This document shows positions 1 through 5,903 of a DNA stretch of 6,316 nucleotides, piece by piece. Positions within the stretch are counted from its first letter, which is position 1. Every line of letters starts with the position of its first letter. The notes under the pieces were generated by a model. That model searched no databases, had not been told where the DNA came from, and worked only from the letters and a program-made list of their open reading frames with translations. The stretch comes from Bordetella parapertussis (GTDB lineage Bacteria > Pseudomonadota > Gammaproteobacteria > Burkholderiales > SG8-39), in contig CAMBSA010000120.1 of the NCBI GenBank assembly GCA_945869935.1, positions 1 through 6,316 of the forward strand, written 5' to 3'. The position numbers and the translations under genes are program-made.

Positions 1-445
1 CCTGCTTCACATGACGTGCCTTGCGTCCAACAATGGCAATGAGTTCGCATTCGTAATCGAGTTGCGTTGAACACGGTGGGCGCACGATCGGTGCGCGATG
101 GCCGATGAGCGAACTCGATCCGCGATAGAAGAAGCTTGGATAGGTCGGCTTTGCATGGCCGCCCTCGGCTGCGTGATCCACATAGTTTAGGCCGAGACAG
201 ACAATCTTCCCGGGACGCGAAACCGGTGGCAGGAAGTTGAGGCCGTCGACGGCGCGGGTTGCCGATGCGGGAGCGGATGCCGCGGCGGCGGCAAGTGCTT
301 CGAGCCCTTGGCTGCCGTATGCCTCGAGCACCTCGCCGATGTCAGTCGGTGCGCCTGAGCGAAGGCTGGTCAGATCGACCACTTTGTCGCGGGTCAGGAT
401 GCCCAGCGCGGCTTTGCCTTCGCGGGCGAATCGGACGATACGCAT
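1..445 (-). CDS. Fumarylacetoacetate hydrolase (FAH) family protein, N-terminal part (runs off left edge)
   Basis: The reading frame starts at ATG (445-443, minus strand) and stays open for 148 codons to the window edge, so the C-terminal half is missing. Residues 80-94 (KIVCLGLNYVDHAAE) are the typical FAH-fold entry. H91 and E94 match the His-x-x-Glu pair used as catalytic dyad in FAHD1-like enzymes. Residues 128-140 contain E132-C-E134, the Glu-x-Glu that binds the divalent metal in this family. Residues 1-75 resemble the small N-terminal domain found in many bacterial members. A GGAGA ribosome site (454-458) lies 8 nt before the start. Family members cleave or decarboxylate acylpyruvates and related 2-oxo acids (fumarylpyruvate, oxaloacetate, aromatic catabolites) in the cytoplasm. 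The substrate cannot be told from this fragment. The gene is divergent from mraZ and has no evident link to cell division. Family call is firm; specific function is unknown. Confidence 0.9.
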   Translation of the reverse strand, partial: MRIVRFAREGKAALGILTRDKVVDLTSLRSGAPTDIGEVLEAYGSQGLEALAAAAASAPASATRAVDGLNFLPPVSRPGKIVCLGLNYVDHAAEGGHAKPTYPSFFYRGSSSLIGHRAPIVRPPCSTQLDYECELIAIVGRKARHVKQ

Positions 446-493
446 CAGGTATTTCTCCAGAGGGGTGAATGTGGGTGGTTGAATTTGAGGTCG

Positions 494-505
494 CGATCAT
501 GATCG
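494..505. promoter_or_regulatory. 12-bp perfect palindrome, possible operator
   Basis: CGATCATGATCG is perfectly self-complementary and covers the proposed -10 of the FAH-gene promoter. After one mismatch the symmetry picks up again for two more pairs (491-492 with 507-508). A dimeric repressor bound here would block that promoter. A GATC-rich 12-mer can occur by chance, and no regulator gene is visible in the window, so the role is speculative. Confidence 0.25.
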
Positions 506-524
506 AGAGCGCCAATGCGGTCAA
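496..524 (-). promoter_or_regulatory. Candidate sigma-70 promoter for the FAH-family gene
   Basis: Read on the minus strand, TTGACC (524-519) and CATGAT (501-496) are separated by exactly 17 bp. They match the -35 and -10 consensus in 5 of 6 and 4 of 6 positions. The start point would be near 489, giving a leader of roughly 45 nt before the ATG at 445. The -10 sits inside a perfect palindrome (494-505). This is inference from consensus only. Confidence 0.4.
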
Positions 525-674
525 TTCACCGATGTGATGCCGATTGCGGCACGGATCACCAATGCGAAAAGTGAGGGTCTGCCGACCCCGGGAGATGAAA
601 TTCGAGCGTAAATAGTCTCTGGACGAGGGAATTTTCGCGTGGCTCCCCCGGAAAAATTGCACCTGGGCCGCGTG

Positions 675-726
675 CATCGAAAACAATCGAAAACTCTTGA
701 CAGTCCACTTTCGGATAAAATTCTAT
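675..726 (+). promoter_or_regulatory. Possible upstream promoter with consensus -35 (TTGACA)
   Basis: TTGACA at 697-702 is a perfect -35 hexamer. At an 18-bp spacing the -10 would be TTCTAT (721-726), only 3 of 6 matches, so the promoter is unproven. Just upstream are two tandem 10-bp units (675-684 and 685-694) sharing ATCGAAAAC, one helical turn apart. Just downstream is a near-palindrome (713-728). A perfect TATAAT at 739-744 has no matching -35 at a normal distance. If active toward mraZ it would give a leader of about 170 nt. Confidence 0.25.
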
Positions 727-758
727 CCCTTTGATTTTTATAATTATCTCAATTTCGA

Positions 759-785
759 ATTGTGGTGAAAAGTTAGCGTAAGTCC
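759..785 (+). promoter_or_regulatory. Degenerate upstream MraZ-like boxes
   Basis: The 7-mers ATTGTGG (759-765), AAAGTTA (769-775) and TAAGTCC (779-785) are spaced exactly 10 bp, the same phase and partial consensus as the main array at 842-878. The 12-mer GTGGTGAAAAGT at 762-773 recurs exactly at 845-856 in the main array. It could be a weak secondary MraZ site or a decayed copy of the array. Confidence 0.25.
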
Positions 786-817
786 CTGTCGCGACAGAAG
801 AATCCGATGAAACTACC

Positions 818-846
818 TTGACCGCCCTCATTCTTTCCCTTAAAGT
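818..846 (+). promoter_or_regulatory. Probable dcw promoter (Pmra) ahead of mraZ
   Basis: TTGACC (818-823) and TAAAGT (841-846) are separated by exactly 17 bp and match the sigma-70 consensus in 5 of 6 and 4 of 6 positions. Transcription would start near 853, about 54 nt before the mraZ GTG. The -10 shares bases with the first MraZ-type box, which is what autorepression would need. The hexamers are seen directly; promoter activity is inferred. Confidence 0.6.
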
Positions 847-878
847 GGTGAAAAGTAGGTTGAAGTGGGAAAAAATGG
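842..878 (+). promoter_or_regulatory. MraZ operator: four direct boxes with 10-bp period
   Basis: Boxes AAAGTGG (842-848), AAAGTAG (852-858), GAAGTGG (862-868) and AAAATGG (872-878) follow one another at exactly 10 bp. Known MraZ sites are direct repeats with a 10-bp period (TGGGN with 5-nt spacers in E. coli, AAAGTG-type repeats in Mycoplasma). Here the array begins in the -10 of Pmra and lies 28 nt before the mraZ start, so a bound MraZ ring would cover the promoter and start point. The third box is the cleanest (TGGGA at 866-870). Confidence 0.75.
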
Positions 879-894
879 TGTTTCCCGCTCACCA

Positions 895-902
895 AGGGGA
901 GA
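895..902 (+). promoter_or_regulatory. Ribosome binding site that fixes the mraZ start
   Basis: AGGGGAGA precedes GTG 907 with a normal short spacer (906 being the last spacer base). The in-frame GTG at 865 has no such site and lies inside the MraZ box array, so the shorter protein is preferred. Confidence 0.75.
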
Positions 903-906
903 GTGC

Positions 907-1350
907 GTGTTTCAGGGGGCAAGCGAACTCAGTCTCGATGCGAAGGGCCGGCTAGCTGTCCCCACGCGGCATCGTGACGCCCTTCAGTCCGGAGGTGCGG
1001 CGGTTGTCCTCACCGCACACCCCGACGGTTGCCTGCTTCTATATCCACGCCTTTCGTGGGAGCCGATCGGTGCGCGGGTTCAGGCTCTCTCCTCGTTCAA
1101 TGAGCAGGCCCGATGGTGGCAACGACTTCTCGTCGGATTCGCCGAGGAGCTCGAACCGGATGCTCAGGGGCGGATTCTCGTCTCGCCCGCGCTGCGCAAA
1201 TTTGCGTCGCTCAAGAAGGACGTGATGCTGGTCGGACAGGGCAGTCATTTCGAGCTCTGGGATGTCGAGCTCTGGAACGAGATGCTCCAGAAGGCAATCA
1301 CGCAGGCGGCGTCCTCTCCGCCACCCGGCACCGAGAATTTCTCACTGTGA
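907..1350 (+). CDS. mraZ: Transcriptional regulator MraZ
   Basis: Starting at GTG 907 the protein has 147 residues (E. coli MraZ has 152) and begins FQGASELSLDAKGRL, matching the family's usual MF-x-G start. It has two SpoVT/AbrB-like repeats, each with the DxxGR signature: D11-AKG-R15 and D85-AQG-R89. The second repeat ends in VMLVGQGSHFELWD near the C-terminus, also typical. MraZ forms ring-shaped oligomers that bind direct repeats upstream of its own gene and repress the dcw cluster. The matching repeats are present at 842-878, so autoregulation is likely here. An in-frame GTG at 865 would add 14 residues translated from the operator, not seen in homologues. It is the first gene of the plus-strand cluster, ending 10 nt before rsmH. 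Confidence 0.96.
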   Translation: MFQGASELSLDAKGRLAVPTRHRDALQSGGAAVVLTAHPDGCLLLYPRLSWEPIGARVQALSSFNEQARWWQRLLVGFAEELEPDAQGRILVSPALRKFASLKKDVMLVGQGSHFELWDVELWNEMLQKAITQAASSPPPGTENFSL

Positions 1351-1360
1351 CCAGGGCGCT

Positions 1361-2290
1361 TTGAACACCGATGGCCACCTTCCCGTTCTCACCGAAGAAG
1401 TGCTTGAGGCCCTCGGTGTCAGCGACCGGCCTGAAGGAATCTTTGTCGACGCCACGTTCGGACGAGGCGGACATTCGCGCAAGATTCTCGAGCAACTCGG
1501 CCCCGGCGGGCGCCTGCTCGCATTCGATCGCGATGCAGACGCGATCGAAGCCGGTCGGGCGATCAAGGACCGTCGTTTTACCCTCGTGCACGCGGCGTTC
1601 AGCGAACTCGAATCGCAGGTGCGCGCGCTCGGAGTGGCAGCCGTCGACGGCGTTCTTCTCGACATCGGCGTCTCTTCGCCGCAACTCGACTCCGCAGACC
1701 GCGGATTTTCCTTTCGCCGTGACGGGCCGCTGGACATGCGCATGGACCGTACCCGGGGTATCACCGCAGCGGAATGGCTCGCCGGCGCAAGCGAAGCCGA
1801 ACTGAGGGAGGTACTTGATCGCTATGGGGAAGAACGGTTTGCTAAACAGATTGCAAAGGCGATTGTTGCTGCTCGCGAAAGAGGGCCTGTCACCCGGACC
1901 CGGGAGCTTGCCGATATCGTGGGTGCGACCGTCAGGACGCGTGAATCACATCAGGATCCGGCGACGCGGACGTTTCAAGCTCTACGGATTTACCTCAATC
2001 AGGAGCTTGAGGAATTGTCGTTAGTGATGCCGCAGGCATTGGCCATTCTCGCCCTGGGCGGTCGGATAGCGGTGATCAGCTTTCACTCGCTCGAAGACAG
2101 GATCGTGAAGAACTTCTTTCGCGATCGGGCCCAGCCGCGCGTGCCCGATCGCCTGCCGCTTCGTCAAAGTGAAATGCCCAAACCCGAACTGCTCATCGTC
2201 GGCAAGGCACTCAAGGCCTCGGACGTAGAAGTTCGCGCGAACCCGCGTTCACGCAGCGCGACCTTGAGAGTCGCGGAAAGACCGTCATGA
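1361..2290 (+). CDS. rsmH: 16S rRNA (cytosine-1402-N4)-methyltransferase RsmH (MraW)
   Basis: The 309-residue protein fits the family (E. coli 313). It transfers a methyl group from S-adenosylmethionine to N4 of C1402 in 16S rRNA, tuning decoding at the P site. Visible motifs are the SAM loop DATFGRGGHS (30-39), AFDRD (54-58), LLDIGVSSPQLD (99-110), GPLDMRMD (122-129), SFHSLEDR (240-247) and a C-terminal NPRSRSATLRVAER. The start is chosen as TTG 1361, six codons before the conserved HLPVL segment, with AGGG at 1353-1356 as a close, weak ribosome site. The only upstream in-frame ATG (1262) would overlap mraZ by 89 nt and add an arginine- and serine-rich stretch without family likeness. The gene lies 10 nt after mraZ. 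Its TGA overlaps the next ATG (2287) by 4 nt. Confidence 0.95.
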   Translation: MNTDGHLPVLTEEVLEALGVSDRPEGIFVDATFGRGGHSRKILEQLGPGGRLLAFDRDADAIEAGRAIKDRRFTLVHAAFSELESQVRALGVAAVDGVLLDIGVSSPQLDSADRGFSFRRDGPLDMRMDRTRGITAAEWLAGASEAELREVLDRYGEERFAKQIAKAIVAARERGPVTRTRELADIVGATVRTRESHQDPATRTFQALRIYLNQELEELSLVMPQALAILALGGRIAVISFHSLEDRIVKNFFRDRAQPRVPDRLPLRQSEMPKPELLIVGKALKASDVEVRANPRSRSATLRVAERPS

Positions 2291-2391
2291 TCCGTCGCCT
2301 GATTGCCCGGGAATTGTCCGGATTGCGGGGCATTCTGACCCGCTGTGAGCGCAATGTTGCAGCGTACATCGCGCCCGGAAGGGTGGCATGA
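2287..2391 (+). CDS. Possible 34-residue basic amphipathic protein bridging rsmH and ftsL
   Basis: ATG 2287 overlaps the rsmH stop as ATGA, and the ORF's own TGA (2389-2391) overlaps the ftsL ATG (2388) as ATGA. A GGAAAG site (2275-2280) lies 6 nt before the start. The peptide begins MIRRLIARELSGLRGILTR and carries 7 Arg against 2 Glu. Hydrophobic residues at 2, 5, 6, 10, 13, 16, 17, 20, 24, 27 and 28 fall on one face of a helix, so it could lie on a membrane surface or act as a small partner. I recognise no family. It could equally be an untested spacer whose translation keeps ribosomes moving from rsmH into ftsL, or chance. The double 4-nt overlap and ribosome site are the arguments for translation. 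Confidence 0.35.
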   Translation: MIRRLIARELSGLRGILTRCERNVAAYIAPGRVA

Positions 2392-2663
2392 CGCGCCTGA
2401 ACCTTGTTCTACTGGCGATGCTGGTGGTGTGCGCGCTTGCGCTTGTGACATCGCAGCACAAGGCGCGCAAGTTGTTTATCGCGTTCGAGCAGGAGCAGGA
2501 GCGTACCCGGGCGCTCGAGGTCGAGTTCGGCCAATTGCAACTCGAGCAGTCCACCTGGGCAATGCACGGACGTATAGAGAAGATCGCGAGCGACCGTCTT
2601 CGGATGCGCTCGCCGGACTCCAAGCGGATCCAGCTTGTGCCGCCTCCGGAGGCGACGCGGTGA
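2388..2663 (+). CDS. ftsL: Cell division protein FtsL
   Basis: The 91-residue protein has the FtsL plan: a very short cytoplasmic tail (1-3), one membrane segment (about 4-21, LNLVLLAMLVVCALALV), then a periplasmic helix rich in Glu, Gln and Arg (about 24-65) suited to the coiled coil with FtsB, and a proline-containing tail. The segment FGQLQLEQSTWAMHGRIEKIA is characteristic of beta- and gammaproteobacterial FtsL. FtsL joins FtsB and FtsQ at the septum and helps activate the FtsW-FtsI synthase. GGAAGGG (2377-2383) precedes ATG 2388. A TGA at 2346 in this frame, with no start codon between, excludes a longer form. Its stop overlaps the ftsI GTG by 4 nt. FtsL sequences diverge widely, so position between rsmH and ftsI is a strong part of the call. 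Confidence 0.93.
   Translation: MTRLNLVLLAMLVVCALALVTSQHKARKLFIAFEQEQERTRALEVEFGQLQLEQSTWAMHGRIEKIASDRLRMRSPDSKRIQLVPPPEATR
2648..2652 (+). promoter_or_regulatory. Ribosome binding site that fixes the ftsI start
   Basis: GGAGG lies inside the end of ftsL, 7 nt before GTG 2660. It supports the GTG start overlapping the ftsL stop rather than the distant upstream GTG at 2345 in the same frame. Confidence 0.75.
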
Positions 2664-4390
2664 AATTTTCCACCAGTCCCGTCCTCGAACTGCGCCTGCC
2701 GCTATGGCGTTCACGCGTCCTGATCGTTCTGTTCTTCTCGGGGTTTGCGGTTCTGGCCGGTCGAGCCGTCTACCTGCAAGGATGGAACGACGATTTTCTT
2801 AGAGCCAAGGGAGCGTCGCGTTACAGCCGTGTGATCGAAGTCAGCGCGAATCGCGGCCGGATCCTCGACAGAAACGGCGAGGCCCTCGCCGTATCGACGC
2901 CGGTGAAATCCATCTGGGCGATACCGGGTAACGTCAGCTTCGAACCGGAAAAGCTCGTGCGGCTGGCGCAGTTGCTGGACATGTCGAAAGAGGATGTCCG
3001 GAAGAAGATCGATGGCGCAGGCGTTGACTTCGTGTACATGAAACGTCAGGTGCCGCCGGAGGTGGCGGACCGGATCGCGGAATTGCGCATCCCGGGACTG
3101 GGTCAAAGCCGCGAGTACCGTCGTTACTACCCCGGGGGCGAGGTAATGGCGCATGTGCTCGGATTCACCGGGGTGGATGGTTCCGGTCAGGAAGGCATCG
3201 AGCTCGCGTTCCAGAAGGATCTTGCGGGAGCGGCGGGCAGTCGCAGGGTAATTCTTGATCGAAGCCGCCAGGTCGTCGAGGATCTCGAATCGATCCGTGC
3301 GGCCCGGGAGGGGCGCGATCTGACTCTGTCGATCGACGCGAAGATCCAGAGCCTTGCATTCAGCCAGCTGAAGGCGGCGATCGAACAGAACCGCGCGAAG
3401 GCGGGCGGGGTAATGGTCCTCGATGCCTTGACGGGCGAGGTTCTGGCACTCGCGAATCTGCCTTCCTATAACCCGAACAACCGTTCAAAGCTTGTCGGCG
3501 AACAATTGCGCAATCGGGTGCTCACCGACACTTTCGAACCCGGTTCGACGATGAAACCTTTCACCGTCGCGCTTGCCTTGGAGCTTGGCAAGATCACGCC
3601 CGAAACCGTGATTCAGACGTCACCCGGAAAACTTACTGTGGGCTCGGCGACTATCTCGGACTCGCATCCTCACGGGGCGCTGTCGGTTGAGGAAGTCATC
3701 CAGAAGTCGAGCAACGTTGGTACGGCAAAGATTGCGCTTGGACTCGAACGCGAAGACATGTGGGGCATGTTCCATCAGGCGGGATTCGGCACCGCGCCGC
3801 CGGTCCAGTTTCCCGGAGCGGTCGCGGGAAAGGTCAGACCGGCGAAGTCGTGGCGACCGATCGAGCAGGTAACCATGTCCTACGGCTACGGCCTGTCCGT
3901 GTCGCTTCTTCAGCTGGCCCGTGCGTACTCGATATTTGCCCGGGACGGCGAGCTGGTTCCGGTGAGCTTCCTCAAGACCAACGGACCGGTTTCGGGAGAG
4001 CGCGTGCTTTCGCCCTCGACCGCGATCGCCATGCGCAGGATGCTTGAGATGGCTGCATCCAACGGGGGCACCGCTCCCAAGGCGCAGATCATGGGCTACC
4101 GGGTCGCGGGCAAGACCGGCACCGCTCACAAGCAGGAAGGCGGTCGCTACGCGAATAGCAAGTACCGCGCTTCCTTCGTCGGGCTTGCGCCTGCGAGCAA
4201 TCCGAGGCTCGTCGTCGCCGTGATGATCGACGAGCCGACTGCCGGCAAGTACTTCGGCGGCGATGTCGCTGCGCCCGTGTTTTCGAAGGTGATGGAAGGC
4301 GCGTTACGCCTTCTCGGCGTGGTGCCCGATGCGCCGATGAAGCCGATCGTTTTGCCTCCCGAGGGCGCCGAAGTGCAGGAGAGCATCTGA
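2660..4390 (+). CDS. ftsI: Septal peptidoglycan transpeptidase FtsI (penicillin-binding protein 3)
   Basis: From GTG 2660 the protein has 576 residues (E. coli 588). A short cytoplasmic start is followed by one membrane segment (about 19-39). The periplasmic class B PBP dimer domain begins with RGRILDRNGEALA (65-77) and includes YYPGGEV (156-162). The transpeptidase domain carries all three active-site motifs: S296-TM-K299 in EPGSTMKPFT, S350-S-N352, and K485-T-G487 in AGKTGTAHK. S296 is the acylated nucleophile. The enzyme cross-links septal peptidoglycan with FtsW and is the target of several beta-lactams. It overlaps ftsL by GTGA and ends 7 nt before murE. The in-frame codon at 2345 would fuse over 100 residues read from the ftsL region in another frame and is rejected. 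No motif is missing. Confidence 0.97.
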   Translation: MKFSTSPVLELRLPLWRSRVLIVLFFSGFAVLAGRAVYLQGWNDDFLRAKGASRYSRVIEVSANRGRILDRNGEALAVSTPVKSIWAIPGNVSFEPEKLVRLAQLLDMSKEDVRKKIDGAGVDFVYMKRQVPPEVADRIAELRIPGLGQSREYRRYYPGGEVMAHVLGFTGVDGSGQEGIELAFQKDLAGAAGSRRVILDRSRQVVEDLESIRAAREGRDLTLSIDAKIQSLAFSQLKAAIEQNRAKAGGVMVLDALTGEVLALANLPSYNPNNRSKLVGEQLRNRVLTDTFEPGSTMKPFTVALALELGKITPETVIQTSPGKLTVGSATISDSHPHGALSVEEVIQKSSNVGTAKIALGLEREDMWGMFHQAGFGTAPPVQFPGAVAGKVRPAKSWRPIEQVTMSYGYGLSVSLLQLARAYSIFARDGELVPVSFLKTNGPVSGERVLSPSTAIAMRRMLEMAASNGGTAPKAQIMGYRVAGKTGTAHKQEGGRYANSKYRASFVGLAPASNPRLVVAVMIDEPTAGKYFGGDVAAPVFSKVMEGALRLLGVVPDAPMKPIVLPPEGAEVQESI

Positions 4391-4397
4391 GCGTGGA

Positions 4398-5903
4398 ATG
4401 CCAGTGGACGACACCGTCAACCGAATACTCGACGAGCTGCGAAAACAGGGGGTCAGTGTGACCTCGCTGTGCACCGACAGCCGGCGCGTCGAGCCGGGCG
4501 ACGTGTTTCTCGCCTATCCGGGGGAACGTGCGGACGGAAGGCGTCATATTGGTGCCTCGATCGCGCGCGGTGCGTCGGCGGTGCTGTGGGAGCGCTATGG
4601 CTTCGACTGGGATTCGGGGTGGACTGTTCCCAATGTTTCCGTGACGGGGCTGCGTGCAGTTGCCGGGCATGTTGCGCATGCGGTGTATGGAAAACCGTCG
4701 GAGCGCTTGTGGATTGCGGGCGTGACCGGAACGAACGGCAAGACGTCGGTAAGCCAATGGATCGCGCAGGCATTCTCATTCCTCGGGCGCCGTTGCGGCG
4801 TGATCGGGACTCTGGGCGCGGGATATCCGGGTGCGCTGCAGGCATCCATCAACACGACCCCGGATGCGGTCGAGTTGCAAAAAGTGCTTGCGAAATTCGT
4901 ATCGGACCGCGTGGATGCGGTGGCGATGGAAGCGTCATCGATCGGATTGCACCAGGGACGGGTCAACGGAGTACGTTTTGCGACGGCGGCCTATACGAAT
5001 CTTTCGCGTGATCACCTCGACTATCACGGCAACATGGAGGAGTACGCGGCCGCCAAGCGCCGACTTTTCTTCACGCCCGGATTGTCCGCGTCCGTGCTCA
5101 ATCTCGATGACGTCCAGGGCGTTGCAATTGCCGGCGAGCTCGCCGGCACGTCGGTGCAGCGCATCGGCTATAGCCTGTATGCCGGCGGGGCGGAGCGGGC
5201 AGGCGTCGACAGGTATCTCGAAGCGCGCGAAATCACGCTCTCGATGGGTGGCGCGAGTTTCCTGATGTCCGGATCGTGGGGCGAGGCGAGGATCGAAACG
5301 GCCGTGGTTGGACGTTACAACGTCGCCAATCTGCTCGCCGTCGCGGGGGTTCTCTTATCAGCAGGCGTCTCGCTTGAACGGGTTGTTCAGGCGTTGCGCG
5401 CCGTTCGTCCGGTTGCAGGCCGCATGGAGCGCCACGGCGGCGACGAGCAGCCTCTAGTGATTGTCGACTACGCACACACGCCTGATGCGCTTGAGAAAGT
5501 TCTGGTCGCGTTGTCCGACATTGCTCGAAACACCGGCGGACGGCTTGTGTGCGTATTCGGTTGCGGCGGCGATCGCGATCGCGGCAAGCGGCCGCTGATG
5601 GCGGCGGTGGCTTGTCGTTACTCCGATCACATCGTGATCACCTCGGATAACCCGCGCGCCGAAGATCCGCGGGCTATCGTCGACGAAATTCTTCATGGTG
5701 TGGATCGCTCGAGCGGAATTCCCCTGGATGTGATTTCCGACCGTTCGGTGGCGATTGGCCATGCAGTGCGGCTTGCGGGAGCCCGGGACATCGTCCTGCT
5801 TGCAGGCAAGGGACATGAGGACTATCAGGAGATCGACGGCCGGAAGCTTCCGTTCTCGGACAGTGCGGAAGCCGAGCGCGCACTCGGGGAGTTCAAATCG
5901 TGA
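4398..5903 (+). CDS. murE: UDP-N-acetylmuramoyl-tripeptide synthetase MurE (meso-DAP-adding)
   Basis: The 501-residue protein (E. coli 495) adds meso-diaminopimelate to UDP-MurNAc-L-Ala-D-Glu in the cytoplasm using ATP. The N-terminal UDP-binding domain has TDSRRVEPGDVFLAYPG (26-42). The ATP loop is GVTGTNGKTS (108-117). NLSRDHLDYHGNMEEYAAAK (201-220) ends in K220, the lysine expected to be carbamylated. DYAHTPDALEK starts at 357, GCGGDRDRGKRP follows, and AGKGHEDYQ lies around 469-477. DNPR at 417-420 is the amino-acid selectivity motif for meso-DAP rather than lysine. ATG 4398 lies 7 nt after ftsI; the GGAGAG at 4378-4383 is 14 nt away, a long spacing. GTG 4404, two codons in, has GGA six nt upstream and is an alternative start. 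The end overlaps murF. Confidence 0.97.
   Translation: MPVDDTVNRILDELRKQGVSVTSLCTDSRRVEPGDVFLAYPGERADGRRHIGASIARGASAVLWERYGFDWDSGWTVPNVSVTGLRAVAGHVAHAVYGKPSERLWIAGVTGTNGKTSVSQWIAQAFSFLGRRCGVIGTLGAGYPGALQASINTTPDAVELQKVLAKFVSDRVDAVAMEASSIGLHQGRVNGVRFATAAYTNLSRDHLDYHGNMEEYAAAKRRLFFTPGLSASVLNLDDVQGVAIAGELAGTSVQRIGYSLYAGGAERAGVDRYLEAREITLSMGGASFLMSGSWGEARIETAVVGRYNVANLLAVAGVLLSAGVSLERVVQALRAVRPVAGRMERHGGDEQPLVIVDYAHTPDALEKVLVALSDIARNTGGRLVCVFGCGGDRDRGKRPLMAAVACRYSDHIVITSDNPRAEDPRAIVDEILHGVDRSSGIPLDVISDRSVAIGHAVRLAGARDIVLLAGKGHEDYQEIDGRKLPFSDSAEAERALGEFKS

Larger units (their letters stand above)
446..906. other. Divergent intergenic region between the FAH-family gene and mraZ
   Basis: About 460 bases with no convincing gene. 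From left to right it holds the FAH-gene leader and candidate promoter (446-524), a small dyad (534-559), an undistinguished GC-rich stretch (560-674), and an AT-rich island (676-775, 30 G/C in 100 bases) with a TTGACA hexamer, a tandem 10-bp repeat and an imperfect palindrome. Then come a degenerate set of MraZ-like boxes (759-785), the mraZ promoter (818-846), the main box array (842-878) and the mraZ ribosome site. An open frame of 91 codons on the minus strand (831-556) crosses the region, but its composition and position over the control elements argue against a gene. Confidence 0.7.

Noticed and set aside
512..566. Repeat of CCAATGCG at 512-519 and 559-566
   Set aside because: An 8-mer repeated once within about 50 bases is easily chance and has no further symmetry.
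342..686. 114-codon open frame on the minus strand overlapping the FAH gene start
   Set aside because: It covers the FAH promoter and start in a different frame on the same strand; its composition (many Arg, Ser, His) is that of an out-of-frame reading.
739..744. Perfect TATAAT as the main mraZ promoter -10
   Set aside because: No -35-like hexamer lies 15-19 bp upstream and there is no TG extension; the TTGACC/TAAAGT pair nearer mraZ is better spaced and fits the operator.
556..831. 91-codon open frame on the minus strand in the intergenic region
   Set aside because: An AAGGGA lies just before its ATG, but it crosses the AT-rich island and the mraZ control region, has an unusual Ile/Glu-rich stretch reflecting base composition, and resembles no family I know.
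865..906. Longer mraZ beginning at GTG 865
   Set aside because: The extra 14 residues would be read from the MraZ box array, there is no ribosome site before 865, and GTG 907 has a strong one and matches the family's N-terminus.
1262..1360. Longer rsmH beginning at ATG 1262
   Set aside because: It would overlap mraZ by 89 nt and add an arginine- and serine-rich segment that is the shadow of mraZ; family likeness starts just after TTG 1361.
2345..2659. Longer ftsI beginning at 2345
   Set aside because: This stretch covers ftsL in another frame; the GTG at 2660 has a GGAGG site and gives a normal FtsI length and N-terminus.
4089..4757. 222-codon open frame on the minus strand
   Set aside because: It lies antisense to the end of ftsI and the start of murE, is Arg/Ser-rich and low in family likeness; a shadow of GC-rich coding sequence.
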